DNA of 43,911 nucleotides from Schlegelella_A sp038234975 (GCA_038234975.1 JBBSUK010000007.1:1-43911); one strand, 5' to 3'. Numbered from the stretch's first letter, positions 7,562-20,889 are shown. Program-made: numbers and translations. Notes: a model not told the origin generated them from the letters alone.

Positions 7562-7805
7562 TACGTTTCTCCTTGATCAAGTTGACGTTGAACCAGCGTC
7601 GTCGACGCGTCGACTCTGCCGGCTATCCGCCGCCCGCCACGCCCTGAAGAAAGGCGCTGCGGTGCGGCGAACGGGGTTGCAGGCCGCAGCCGATGGTCTT
7701 CGCCACCGGTCATGCGACCTCGCGATCTCGATCTTCGGTCTCTTGCACACACGTCGGGCAGATCGCCCGGTCACTCACTCCTGCTGATTCAGTCCGGCAC
7801 GCCTG
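7562..7805. other. Intergenic region between nrdB and the H1-like gene
   Basis: No gene is supported in these 244 bp. It must hold the promoter of the H1-like gene, but I cannot assign -35/-10 boxes with confidence. Two perfect palindromes are present near that gene's start: CTTGATCAAG (7572-7581) and GTCGACGCGTCGAC (7601-7614). A short CGGGC/GCCCG stem (7755-7769) lies near the nrdB end without a T-run. Confidence 0.4.
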
Positions 7806-8951
7806 TCAGTCCCAGGACAGGGCGCCACCGGTCTGGTAATCGATGACACGGGTCTCGAAGAAGTTCTTCTCCTTCTTCAGATCAATCATCTCGCTCATCC
7901 ACGGGAACGGGTTGTCCTCGTTCGGGTACAGCTCGGGCAGTCCGATCTGCACCGCGCGTCGGTTGGCGATGTAGCGCAGATAGCCCTTGAACATCGAGGC
8001 GTTCATGCCGAGCACGCCGCGCGGCATGGTGTCCTCGGCATAGCGGTACTCGAGCGCGACGGCCTTCTCGAACAAGTCCTTGATCTCCGCCTTGAACTCG
8101 TTGGTCCACAGATGCGGGTTCTCGGCCTTGATCTGGTTGATGAGGTCGATGCCGAAGTTGCAGTGCATCGACTCGTCGCGCAGGATGTACTGGTACTGCT
8201 CGGCGGCGCCGGTCATCTTGTTCTGACGGCCGAGCGCGAGGATCTGCGTGAAGCCGACGTAGAAGAAGAGGCCTTCCATCAGGCAGGCGAAGACGATCAG
8301 CGACTTGAGCAGCGTTCGGTCGGTTTCCGGCGTGCCCGTCTTGAACTCCGGGTTCATCACCGCCTCGATGAAGGGGATCAGGAACTCGTCCTTCTCGCGG
8401 ATCGACGCGACCTCGTGGTACGCGTTGAAGATCTCGCTCTCGTCGAGTCCGAGCGACTCGACGATGTACTGATAGGCGTGGGTGTGAATCGCTTCCTCGA
8501 ACGCCTGGCGCAGCAGGAACTGGCGGCACTCGGGCGCCGTGATGTGCCGGTACGTGCCGAGGACGATGTTGTTCGCCGCCAGCGAATCGGCGGTGACGAA
8601 GAAGCCGAGATTTCGCTTGACCATGCGACGCTCGTCTTCGGTCAGGCCGTTGGGATCCTTCCAGGTCGCGATGTCGCGCGACATGTTGACCTCCTGCGGC
8701 ATCCAGTGATTGGCGCAGGCAGCGAGGTACTTCTCCCACGCCCACTTGTACTTGAAGGGGACGAGCTGGTTGACGTCGGTGCTGCCGTTGATGATCCGCT
8801 TGTCGGACGCCTTGACGCGCTGCGTCGAGGCGGAATGCGAAGCGGGCGCGGAGGTGACGGCGGGAGACGATGGCGCCGACGGCGTCGCGCGTGGCGCGTT
8901 GCCGGCGGAATGAACGTTCACTGCGGTTCTGTCTTCTTCCCAGACGAGCAT
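7806..8951 (-). CDS. nrdB: Ribonucleoside-diphosphate reductase subunit beta (class Ia)
   Basis: The beta subunit houses the di-iron/tyrosyl radical cofactor that starts reduction of ribonucleotides by NrdA. The 381-residue protein has the metal-ligand helices, including QAFEEAIHTHAYQYI and RDESMHCNFG, and the C-terminal peptide that docks to NrdA. An approximately 45-residue Ala/Ser/Pro-rich segment follows the conserved start LVWEED, longer than in E. coli NrdB. ATG at 8951 is preferred over the upstream 9005 because GAGGAAA sits 8 nt before it. It lies 118 bp after nrdA and is presumably in the same transcript. Confidence 0.96.
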   Translation of the reverse strand: MLVWEEDRTAVNVHSAGNAPRATPSAPSSPAVTSAPASHSASTQRVKASDKRIINGSTDVNQLVPFKYKWAWEKYLAACANHWMPQEVNMSRDIATWKDPNGLTEDERRMVKRNLGFFVTADSLAANNIVLGTYRHITAPECRQFLLRQAFEEAIHTHAYQYIVESLGLDESEIFNAYHEVASIREKDEFLIPFIEAVMNPEFKTGTPETDRTLLKSLIVFACLMEGLFFYVGFTQILALGRQNKMTGAAEQYQYILRDESMHCNFGIDLINQIKAENPHLWTNEFKAEIKDLFEKAVALEYRYAEDTMPRGVLGMNASMFKGYLRYIANRRAVQIGLPELYPNEDNPFPWMSEMIDLKKEKNFFETRVIDYQTGGALSWD

Positions 8952-9069
8952 CAGGATGGTTTCCTCTGCCGCTCGATTATCCGAGCGAATGAACGGCGTG
9001 CCCAACAGTTATCGAACACGCGCGCATGAAATTGTTGTGTCGTCGCATCGCCATCGCGAGACGACGTGC

Positions 9070-9073
<4 letters not shown>
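8951..9073 (-). CDS. Candidate 40-residue ORF filling the nrdA-nrdB gap
   Basis: An ATG at 9073 overlaps the nrdA stop as ATGA, and its own stop overlaps the nrdB start as TGATG. The ORF thus exactly bridges the two genes. The product would be 40 residues, basic in the second half, with no motif I know. Against it, I count GC at third positions of 23/40, far below the neighbouring genes, and codons such as ATA, ACA and TGT are rare here. It may simply be a leader with fortuitous reading frame that couples nrdB translation. A CGCTCG/CGAGCG stem (8970-8987) lies inside. Confidence 0.25.
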
Positions 9074-11979
<2,906 letters not shown>

Positions 11980-12087
11980 GTACTCTCCTCTGGGTCGGCC
12001 CCGACGAGCGGCTGCGCGGGGCTGGAATGTCGGTGCCGACGGGCCGGCTTCGGGGCCGTCAGGGCAAAACGCAGGATAGCACTCCGA

Positions 12088-12134
12088 ACGCTATATCTGG
12101 GGTCATCGTTGCCGATTCACACTACCCCTAGTGT
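12088..12134 (-). promoter_or_regulatory. Pair of NrdR boxes upstream of nrdAB
   Basis: The first 16-mer, ACACTACCCCTAGTGT (12119-12134), is a palindrome with 6-bp arms. The second, ACGCTATATCTGGGGT (12088-12103), matches the consensus ACACTATATATAGTGT at 12 of 16 positions. They are separated by 15 bp, 31 bp centre to centre, which is the usual spacing for the ribonucleotide reductase repressor NrdR. Their place 109-155 bp before the nrdA start fits dNTP-responsive repression. nrdR itself is not in the window. Confidence 0.8.
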
Positions 12135-12152
12135 TTTCGAGTGTGGCATTTG

Positions 12153-12766
12153 TCACGCCTTCGGTGCAGCCACCGCAACCGCAGCGAGTCCTTCGGCGGC
12201 TACCGCGGCAGGAACCGAGACGCCGCTTCCTTCGAGCGAGAACGCGAGCGCGTGCCAGTCGAATCCAGGCCCCGGGTCGGCCTTGCGAGCCGGCGCGACG
12301 TGCTCGTGACCGACCACCTCGACGACGGGATGACGCGACGCGACGCGACGCACGACGGCCGCCAGCGTCGCCATCTGCGCGGGCTCGAAAGCGTCGCCTT
12401 CGAGACCCTCGAGCTCGATGCCGATCGAGTAGTCGTTGCTGTCCGGCCGCCCGCGCCACGTCGACCGACCGGCGTGCCAGGCGCGGCGCGCGCACGAGAC
12501 GAACTGGATCGGCGTTCCGTCGCGGCGGATCAGGAAGTGAGCCGACACGCGCAGGCCGCGCAGCGCCTCGTAGTAGGGATGCCCGTCACAGTCGAGCCGG
12601 TTGGTGAAGAGGCGTTCGATCGCGTCGCCACCGTAGACACCGGGTGGAAGGCTGATCGAGTGGACGACGACGAGCTCGACCTCGACGCCCTTGGGCCTCG
12701 GACCGGCGTTCGGCGACACGACGCGACGCACGCCGCGCAGCCAGCCGCCGCTCCAGCCGCCCAGCG

Positions 12767-12770
<4 letters not shown>
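12153..12770 (-). CDS. ampD: 1,6-anhydro-N-acetylmuramyl-L-alanine amidase
   Basis: AmpD cleaves the peptide from anhydro-muropeptides in the cytoplasm during peptidoglycan recycling, and its loss often derepresses AmpC beta-lactamase. The 205-residue amidase_2 protein shows the zinc histidine in VVVHSISLPP, a central HAGRS, and the C-terminal GHEHVAPARKADPGPGFDW block, with the second histidine, the catalytic lysine and the zinc aspartate. A short Ala-rich tail follows the domain. The start is GTG at 12770, overlapping the pilR stop as GTGA, so translation is probably coupled. Confidence 0.95.
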
Positions 12771-14346
<1,576 letters not shown>

Positions 14347-14350
<4 letters not shown>

Positions 14351-16197
14351 GAAGACAGGGGCAAGGCGGCGTCCACGGGGGCGAGCGCGGCGCGGCGCAT
14401 CTCGACGAAGAAGCCGTTGCGCCGCGCAGCGTCGCCCGGCAGCAGCCGGTAGTCGATGCGCGCCCCGTATCTCTCGCAGAGCTCGCGACAAATGTAAAGG
14501 CCGAGGCCCGTGCCGCGGCTGCGAGTCGAGAAAAACGGCTCGAACAAATAGGCCTCGACGTCGGGCGTGATCGGCTCGCCGTCGGACTCGACGCTGAACG
14601 CGGCCTGCGCGTCGTCGTCGGCGCCGAGCGACACGGCGATCGCCCCCGGCCGGTCACTGGCATGCCGGCGGGCGTTGTCGAGCAGGTTGACGACGACGCG
14701 GCGCAGGTGCTCGCCGTCGAACGCGACGCCCAGCGGCCCGGCGGGCAGCTCGACGCGCAGCGGCCCGTGCTCGCCGAGCGCGATGCCGCCGGCGCGCGCC
14801 CATTCGGCGCAGGTGTCGGCGACGACCGTGGTGGCGTCGACCGCCCGCTGCTCGGGCTGACGGCCAGGGGCGACCTCCATCACGTCGTCGACGATGCGCT
14901 TGAGACGCTCGACGTTCTCGTCGACCATCTTCATCAGGCGGCGCTGCGCCGGGTCGGTGGCGTCCTCGCCGAGCAGGGCGTTGGCCTGGGCGATGGCGGC
15001 CAGCGGATTGCGGATCTCGTGGGCGATCCCCGCCGAGACGCGTCCCATCGCCGCGAGTTTTTCCTGCCGGCTGCGCGCCTGGACGCTGCGCACGTCTTCG
15101 AGGAACAGCACGCAGACCTGCTCGCTCGCCGACTCGCGGCGCTTGGTGAAGCGCACGCGAACGCGCAGCATGCGGGCGGCGTCGGGTGCGAACTGCAGCG
15201 GCACATCACGGCCGTTCTCCGGCCAGGCGCCGTCGCCGAACGCACGCTCGACGCCCGACACCAGCGGCCCCCACGCCGGCACGCCGCGCAGCTGGAACGG
15301 CGCGGCGCGGCTCATGCCCTCGGGCGCGAGCAGCCGCCGGGCCGCCGGGTTGGCGGCGCGCACCTTGCCGCCGCGGTCGACGACGAGCACGCCGTCTTCC
15401 ATCTCCTCGATGACGAGGCGGTTGAGCTGGGCCTGCTGGCGTGCCACCTCGAGACTGCCGCGCGCGCTCGACTCTTCGCGGGCGATTCGTCCGGCGAGCT
15501 CACCGGCGAGCACCGAGACGACGAAGAAGCCGCTGCCGGCAATGCCGGCCTGCGTGAAGAGCTGCGTCGCGTCGCCGCCGACCAGCGACGTGAGCCACGC
15601 CGTCGCCAGCATCGCGATCGTCGCCAACGCGGCGGTGCCGAGCGCGAGCACACGTGGCGTCAGCACGCCGGCCATCAGCACCGGCAGCACGAGCAGTGCG
15701 ACGTAGTTGAAGCTCGATCCGGGCGACGCGATGTGCAGCGCGGTGAAGAAGACGAGGTCGGCGCCGATCGTGGCGACCCACTGCGGGCTGCGCAGCCGCG
15801 CCAGGGTGTGCGCCAGGGTGTGCGGCACGGTGCCGCGGCGCACCCGCGGCAGCACCCAGGTCACGATCGCGAGGCCGCAGTAGATGCAGCTGAGCAGCGC
15901 GATCTCGAGCGACGGGCGCAGACCGAACACGCTGCCGACGCCCAGCGTGGCGATCAGCGCGACGCCGAGCGCCGCCCGGGCGGCGATGAAGGCGCGGTAG
16001 ATGCGCTCGAAGGTGGAGGCGGCGACGCCACCGGGGCTCGTCTGCGCGTCGACCAGCCACGACGCGGCGAAACGCGAGTCGTCGCCGAGCGACGCATCGC
16101 CGGTCGGCGCGAAGGCGCCGAACCACGATGCCCGCGAGCCGCCCGGAGGAGGCGGCTGCGTGTAGTCCGGCCCGCCCTTTCGCGACGTCGCGCTCAT
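14347..16197 (-). CDS. pilS: Membrane sensor histidine kinase, PilS type
   Basis: This is the partner kinase of PilR. The 616-residue protein has an N-terminal membrane domain of about six helices (roughly residues 65-250). A coiled linker and a PAS-like region follow (around VIEEMEDGVLVVDRGGKVRAANPAARRL). Then come the HisKA dimerisation helix with the phospho-histidine in GIAHEIRNPLAAI, and an HATPase domain with an N-box (LLDNARRHA) and G-boxes (GTGLGLYICREL). ATG at 16197 overlaps the stop of the preceding small gene as ATGA. In Pseudomonas PilS senses PilA in the membrane; the same is inferred here. Confidence 0.93.
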
Positions 16198-16439
16198 GAC
16201 CCGTCGGGATGCGACTTCTCGAACGCCGTGCGGTGCGCGGCGCCGCAGAAGACGCCGCCGCGGCCCGGCAGCGCCTCGTCTCGCGGCAGGTGCACGCCGC
16301 ACTGCGCGCAGGCCAGCATCGGCTGCGGCGTCGGCGGGCCTGCTCGGCCGCCGGGCGGCACACCGCCGCGGCGCGAGAAGGCGTTGCGCAACATCCAGAG
16401 CAGGACGAAGAAGGCGACGAGGAAGAGGACGAACTTCAT
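16194..16439 (-). CDS. PP0621-family small membrane/zinc-ribbon protein
   Basis: This 81-residue protein has one N-terminal membrane helix (KFVLFLVAFFVLLWMLRNAF). A Pro/Gly-rich stretch follows, then a small ribbon-like C-terminus with CAQCGVHLPRDEA and FCGAAHR, which resembles the PP0621 family found directly upstream of pilS in betaproteobacteria. The cysteines and histidine could bind a metal. Its function is unknown. ATG at 16439 is the natural start, since the longer open frame upstream reads through ypjD. The 4-nt overlap with pilS suggests a shared operon with ypjD, pilS, pilR and ampD. Confidence 0.85.
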   Translation of the reverse strand: MKFVLFLVAFFVLLWMLRNAFSRRGGVPPGGRAGPPTPQPMLACAQCGVHLPRDEALPGRGGVFCGAAHRTAFEKSHPDGS

Positions 16440-16458
16440 GGATGTGACCCGCCTGTCG

Positions 16459-17298
16459 TCACGCCGCCGGTGGGCGGTGCAACACGACCTCGAGAACGAA
16501 CCGCGAACCGACGTAGGCGAGCAGCAGCAGCGCCGCGCCCGCGTAGAGCCAGCCGGCGGCGCGCGGCCCACGCCAGCCGAAGGTACGGCGCCCGGCGAGC
16601 AGGCCGGCGAAGACGATCCAGCCGAGGATCGAGAACACCGTCTTGTGGTCCCAGTGCCACGCCGTTTCCGACGCACCACCGAGGACGATCGCCGCGGTCA
16701 GGGCGATGAACCCGGCGGCGACGAAGCGGAAGGTGAGCCGCTCGAGGTGCAGGATCGGCACGCCGCCCGATTCGGCAGACGCGGCGAGCGGGCTCGAGCG
16801 CAGGCGCCGCTCGGCACGGCTGAGCAGCACCGCATGCATCACCGCCACACCGAACAGGCCGTACGACGCGATGCCGAGCAGCCAGTGCAGCGGTGCCCAG
16901 GGCGACACCGCCAGGGGGTGCAGCTGACCGGGATAGACCGACGCCAGAACGACGACGACGACGCCGACCGACGCCAGCGCGCGCCGCGCGCCGTGCAGCG
17001 GAACGAGACGGCTTTCGAATTCGTAGACGGCGACGACGAGCCAGAGCGTGACCGAGAGCGCCGGCGCGAAGCCGAACCGGATGCCTGGTTGCGCCGACGC
17101 GAGGCCGGCCACGTCGACGAGAAGCGAGATGCCGTGCGCGATCCAGGCGAGCAGAAGCGCCGTGCGCAGCGCCGCAGCGCGACGCTCGCCGGGCAGCGCC
17201 GCGACAGCGTAGCAGGCCAGCGCCACGGCGGCCGGCAGGCCCATCGCCAGGTCGATCGGCGTGAGGCCGCCCGCTTCGGACCCGAACGATAAACTCAT
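16459..17298 (-). CDS. YpjD/CcsA-like cytochrome c assembly membrane protein
   Basis: This 279-residue protein has about eight hydrophobic segments and the family signature of the HemX/YpjD branch of cytochrome c assembly proteins (ETAWHWDHKTVFSILGW, with conserved Trp and His). The family is thought to handle heme at the inner membrane, although YpjD/CorE members have also been tied to divalent metal transport; the exact role is open. It lies divergent from ffh as in many betaproteobacteria. A TACACT -10-like box ends 6 nt before its ATG, so the transcript may be leaderless. Confidence 0.88.
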   Translation of the reverse strand: MSLSFGSEAGGLTPIDLAMGLPAAVALACYAVAALPGERRAAALRTALLLAWIAHGISLLVDVAGLASAQPGIRFGFAPALSVTLWLVVAVYEFESRLVPLHGARRALASVGVVVVVLASVYPGQLHPLAVSPWAPLHWLLGIASYGLFGVAVMHAVLLSRAERRLRSSPLAASAESGGVPILHLERLTFRFVAAGFIALTAAIVLGGASETAWHWDHKTVFSILGWIVFAGLLAGRRTFGWRGPRAAGWLYAGAALLLLAYVGSRFVLEVVLHRPPAA

Positions 17299-17304
17299 CG
17301 TTCA

Positions 17305-17310
17305 AGTGTA
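17305..17310 (-). promoter_or_regulatory. Candidate -10 box of ypjD, leaderless spacing
   Basis: The minus strand reads TACACT, then TGAACG, then ATG (start at 17298). With the usual sigma-70 geometry, transcription would begin on the A of the ATG. No good -35 box is found 16-18 bp upstream, so the call is tentative. Confidence 0.4.
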
Positions 17311-17361
17311 CTTTCGCACCCGGGCCCGGCAGCGTTGCCGGCACGCCCGCTTGCACCCGCG

Positions 17362-18744
17362 ATGGCCTCCACTCTCACCGATCGGCTGACCCGGCTCGTC
17401 AAGACGATGCGCGGCCAGGCGCGCATCACCGAAGACAACGTGCAGGAGATGCTGCGCGAGGTGCGCATGGCGCTGCTCGAGGCCGACGTCGCGCTGCCGG
17501 TCGTTCGCGACTTCATCGCCCGCGTCAAGGAAAAGGCGCTCGGCACCGAGGTGGTGGGGTCGCTGTCGCCCGGCCAGGCATTCGTCGGCGTCGTCGACCG
17601 CGAGCTCGCGGCGACGATGGGCGGCGAGGGCGGCGCCGTCGCCGAGCTCGACCTGAAGACGCAGCCGCCAGCCGTCATCCTGATGGCCGGCCTGCAGGGT
17701 GCCGGCAAGACGACCACCACCGCCAAGCTCGCACGGCACCTCATCGAGAAGCGCAAGAAGAAGGTGCTCACCGTCTCGGCCGACGTCTACCGGCCGGCCG
17801 CCATCGAGCAGCTGAAGACGGTGACGCGGCAGGCCGGCGCCGAGTGGTTCCCTTCTTCGGCGAGCGAATCGCCGGTCGCCATCGTCAAGGCCGCGCTCGA
17901 CCACGCCCGGCGCCACTACGTCGACGTGCTCATCGTCGACACCGCCGGGCGCCTGGCCATCGACGAGAAGCTGATGGCCGAGATCCGCGAGCTGCACGCG
18001 ACGCTGCAGCCGGTCGAGACGCTGTTCGTCGTCGACGCCATGCAGGGCCAGGACGCGATCAACACGGCGCGCGCCTTCAAGGAGGCGTTGCCGCTGACCG
18101 GCATCGTCCTCACGAAGATGGACGGCGACTCGCGCGGCGGCGCCGCACTCTCGGTGCGCTCGGTCACCGGCGCACCGATCAAGTTCGCCGGCATCAGCGA
18201 GAAGATCGACGGCCTCGAGGTGTTCGACGCCAAGCGCCACGCCGGACGCATCCTCGGCATGGGCGACATCGTCGGCCTCGTCGAGGAGGTGCACAAAGGC
18301 GTCGACGTCTCGGCGGCGCAGAAGCTCGCCGACAAGGTCAAGTCCGGCGACGCCTTCGATCTGAACGACTTCCTGTCGCAGATTTCACAGATGAAGAAGA
18401 TGGGTGGCCTCGGCGGGCTCGTCGACAAGCTACCCTCGGAGTTCACCGGAGGGAAGGCCGCCAAGCTCGGCCCTGCGGACATGGAGCGCGCCGAGCGCGA
18501 CATGCGCCGCATGGAAGGCATCGTCTGCTCGATGACGCCGCTCGAGCGCCGCAAGCCCGACCTGCTGAAGGCGCAGCGCAAGCGCCGCATCGCTGCCGGA
18601 GCCGGCGTCCAGGTGCAGGAGGTCAACCGCCTGCTGAACCAGTTCGGGCAGATGCGCGACATGATGAAGAAGATGAAGGGCAGCGGGATGATGAAGATGA
18701 TGAAGCGCATGGGCGCGGTGAAGGGCATGGGCGGCCTGCGCTGA
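17362..18744 (+). CDS. ffh: Signal recognition particle protein Ffh
   Basis: Ffh is the SRP GTPase that binds 4.5S RNA and signal sequences and delivers ribosomes to FtsY. The 460-residue protein has the N-domain (LTDRLTRLVKTMRGQARITE), and the G-domain with P-loop GLQGAGKTTTTAKLA, DTAGRL, TKMDGDSRGG and the insertion-box motif DVYRPAA. The Met-rich M-domain ends in KKMKGSGMMKMMKRMG. ATG at 17362 gives the usual short start; a longer frame begins at 17335. It lies 63 bp from divergent ypjD. Confidence 0.97.
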   Translation: MASTLTDRLTRLVKTMRGQARITEDNVQEMLREVRMALLEADVALPVVRDFIARVKEKALGTEVVGSLSPGQAFVGVVDRELAATMGGEGGAVAELDLKTQPPAVILMAGLQGAGKTTTTAKLARHLIEKRKKKVLTVSADVYRPAAIEQLKTVTRQAGAEWFPSSASESPVAIVKAALDHARRHYVDVLIVDTAGRLAIDEKLMAEIRELHATLQPVETLFVVDAMQGQDAINTARAFKEALPLTGIVLTKMDGDSRGGAALSVRSVTGAPIKFAGISEKIDGLEVFDAKRHAGRILGMGDIVGLVEEVHKGVDVSAAQKLADKVKSGDAFDLNDFLSQISQMKKMGGLGGLVDKLPSEFTGGKAAKLGPADMERAERDMRRMEGIVCSMTPLERRKPDLLKAQRKRRIAAGAGVQVQEVNRLLNQFGQMRDMMKKMKGSGMMKMMKRMGAVKGMGGLR

Positions 18745-18767
18745 CGCGCAGCGCCCGGTCACGCGCC

Positions 18768-19550
18768 ATGCCGTTCAACGATCCTTATCTCGTCTCGGTC
18801 ATCGCGCTCGCGTGCGCGCTGCCGCTCGTCTGGTGGCTTGCCCGGCGCGGCAATCTCGCCGAGCGGGCCGAGCAGCAGGGCGAGCGTCTCGACACGCTCA
18901 TCGGCTGGCCGCCCGAGCCGATGCGCATCCTGCGCTCGCAGGAGCGGCTGGCATTCAGCACGCTGAAGCTGGCGCTGCCCGGCTACATGATCCTGGCCCA
19001 GGTGCCGATGGCGCGCTTCATCGCCGTGCCCAAGCGCAACTCCTACGCCGAGTGGATGCGCCGGCTCGGCGGGCAATGCGTCGACTTCGTCGTCTGCGAC
19101 GTCACCTCGCAGGTCGTCGCCGTGGTCGAGGTAAGGCCGCCGCCCGAACAGATCGACGAGCGCCTGAAGCCGCGCATCGACCGGGTCGCGCGGACCTTGA
19201 AGAGCGCCAAGATCCCCCTGCACGTGTGGAACGAGATGCGGCTGCCGACGATCGAGAATGCGCGCGAGTCCATCCTTCCGAACGCGCCTGCCGTGCCGGC
19301 CGACATGCGGCGCCGGGCGACGCTCGCGGAGTCGGCGGCGACGGTCGCCGCGATCGCGACATCGACGGGCGACGGCGGTGCCGTGGTCGACGACGACACG
19401 CAGACCGTCGACCCGTTCGCCGACACCGACCACGACTGGTCGAAGGACGACGGCGAGGTGATCGAGGTGCACGAGCCGACCGTCAACACCTGGTACGACG
19501 AACTCGACGAACCGGTGTCGGCCGAACTCCCACCGAGCGACCGGCGCTGA
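18768..19550 (+). CDS. DUF2726-domain membrane-anchored protein
   Basis: This 260-residue protein has an N-terminal hydrophobic helix (YLVSVIALACALPLVWWLA). A DUF2726-like domain follows (about residues 60-160; signature VPKRNSYAEWMRRLGGQCVD...DVVEV-like strand), a fold related to nuclease-like domains, then an acidic low-complexity tail. The catalytic role of the family is not established. The gene follows ffh by 23 bp in the same direction and runs into ftsY tail-to-tail with 21 bp between stops. Confidence 0.75.
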   Translation: MPFNDPYLVSVIALACALPLVWWLARRGNLAERAEQQGERLDTLIGWPPEPMRILRSQERLAFSTLKLALPGYMILAQVPMARFIAVPKRNSYAEWMRRLGGQCVDFVVCDVTSQVVAVVEVRPPPEQIDERLKPRIDRVARTLKSAKIPLHVWNEMRLPTIENARESILPNAPAVPADMRRRATLAESAATVAAIATSTGDGGAVVDDDTQTVDPFADTDHDWSKDDGEVIEVHEPTVNTWYDELDEPVSAELPPSDRR

Positions 19551-19571
19551 TCGGCGCCGCGGCTTTCCGGT

Positions 19572-20744
19572 TCAGGCCATCAACGCCGCCGCGAACTCGG
19601 CAGCGTCGAACGTCTCCAGGTCGGCGAGCGTCTCGCCGACACCGATGAAGTAGACCGGCAGCGGCTTCGCACGCTGCCGCGACCACAGCGCGATCGCGGC
19701 GAGCACGCCGCCCTTGGCGGTGCCGTCGAGCTTGGTGATGACGAGCCCGGTGAGGTCGAGGGCCGCGTCGAACGCCTGCACCTGCGCGAGCGCGTTCTGC
19801 CCGGTGTTGCCGTCTATCACGAGCAGCACCTCGTGCGGCGCCCCGGGCTCGGCCTTGCCGACGACACGCCGGATCTTCTTCAGCTCTTCCATGAGGTTGC
19901 CCTGTGTCGCCAGCCGCCCCGCGGTGTCGACGAGGACGACGTCGACGCCCCGCTTGCGGCCGGCGACGACGGCGTCGAACGCGACACTGCCGGGGTCGCC
20001 GCCCTCCTGGCTGACGATCTCGATGCGGCCACTCGCCTCGGTGCCGGCGCGGTCGGCCCAGGCCATGAGCTGCTCGCGCGCCGCCGCGCGAAAGGTGTCG
20101 GCTGCGGCGAGCAGGACCTTGCGCTTCGAGTCGACAAGATGGCGCGCGAGCTTGCCGATCGTCGTCGTCTTGCCGGCACCGTTGACGCCGGCGACCATGA
20201 TGACCGTCGGCACATGCTCGCCGACGACAAGCGGCTTCTCGAGCGGCGCGAGCAACTCTGCGAGGCTTTGCGCGAGCAGGCGCCTGAGGGCTTGCGGGTC
20301 GGCCAGGTCGGCTCGCCGCACCCGACGCTGCAGGTCGTCGAGCAGGACGCGAGTCGCGGCGGCGCCGGCGTCTGCCTGCAACAGCGCGGCCTCGAGGTCC
20401 TCGAGCATCGCGTCGTCGAGCTCGGCGCCGACGAGCACGTCGGCGATGCTGGAGCCGGTGCGGCGCAGGCCGGTCCTCAGGCGTGCAAACCAGTCGCGTC
20501 GATCGTCTGCATCCGCGCGGTCGGCGGCAGCGGGCGCCTCGTCGGCCGGTTGTGGTGGCGCCGGAGTCGGCGCAGTAGCGGGCACCAGCGGCGGTTCCGG
20601 CTTCCTTCTGGAAAACAGCTCGCCGACGTCGGTGTTGAGCCACTCCATCGCCGTCTTCGGCCGCGGCGGCGGCTCGCTCTCGGCAGGCGATGGAACGGCG
20701 TGGCCGGCGTTGTCGGCCGGCTTCTTCTTGAAGAAGCTGAACAT
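19572..20744 (-). CDS. ftsY: Signal recognition particle receptor FtsY
   Basis: FtsY receives SRP-ribosome complexes at the membrane. The 390-residue protein starts with FSFFKKKPADN, a basic amphipathic membrane-targeting start, and continues with a Pro/Ala/Asp-rich A-domain (about 1-85). NG domains follow with P-loop GVNGAGKTTTIGKLA, DTFRAAA, DTAGRLATQ, TKLDGTAKGG and the closing GVGETLADLETFDA. It is convergent to the ffh-DUF2726 pair, so both protein components of the SRP pathway are within 3.4 kb. Confidence 0.97.
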   Translation of the reverse strand: MFSFFKKKPADNAGHAVPSPAESEPPPRPKTAMEWLNTDVGELFSRRKPEPPLVPATAPTPAPPQPADEAPAAADRADADDRRDWFARLRTGLRRTGSSIADVLVGAELDDAMLEDLEAALLQADAGAAATRVLLDDLQRRVRRADLADPQALRRLLAQSLAELLAPLEKPLVVGEHVPTVIMVAGVNGAGKTTTIGKLARHLVDSKRKVLLAAADTFRAAAREQLMAWADRAGTEASGRIEIVSQEGGDPGSVAFDAVVAGRKRGVDVVLVDTAGRLATQGNLMEELKKIRRVVGKAEPGAPHEVLLVIDGNTGQNALAQVQAFDAALDLTGLVITKLDGTAKGGVLAAIALWSRQRAKPLPVYFIGVGETLADLETFDAAEFAAALMA

Positions 20745-20790
20745 GGTGGATGCGCCACCCGCGGAGCGGGCTTCGTGCGAAGCTGCTCGC

Positions 20791-20796
20791 TATACT
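20791..20796 (+). promoter_or_regulatory. -10 box of tRNA-Met
   Basis: TATACT ends 10 nt before the mature 5' end of the tRNA, so the transcript would begin about 4 nt upstream of it. The -35 region is not convincing; the inverted repeat CTTCG-TG-CGAAG (20771-20782) covers its place. Confidence 0.6.
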
Positions 20797-20806
20797 CGTG
20801 GGTTCA

Positions 20807-20883
20807 GGCGCTTTAGCTCAGTCGGTTAGAGCGACGGAATCATAATCCGAAGGTCCGGGGTTCGAGTCCCTGAAGCGCCACCA
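20807..20883 (+). tRNA. tRNA-Met (anticodon CAT)
   Basis: This is a complete 77-nt cloverleaf with encoded CCA. The acceptor stem is GGCGCTT/AAGCGCC with discriminator A. The D-arm is GCTC...GAGC. The anticodon stem is ACGGA/TCCGA-like with loop ATCATAA, anticodon CAT. The T-arm has TTCGAGT. The first pair G-C and the body fit an elongator tRNA-Met; a tRNA-Ile2 with lysidine-modified CAT cannot be excluded by eye. Confidence 0.9.
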
Positions 20884-20889
20884 GACGCC

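Noticed and set aside
7755..7769. A terminator after nrdB (CGGGC/GCCCG stem)
   Set aside because: The stem is only 5 bp and no T-run follows on the minus strand.
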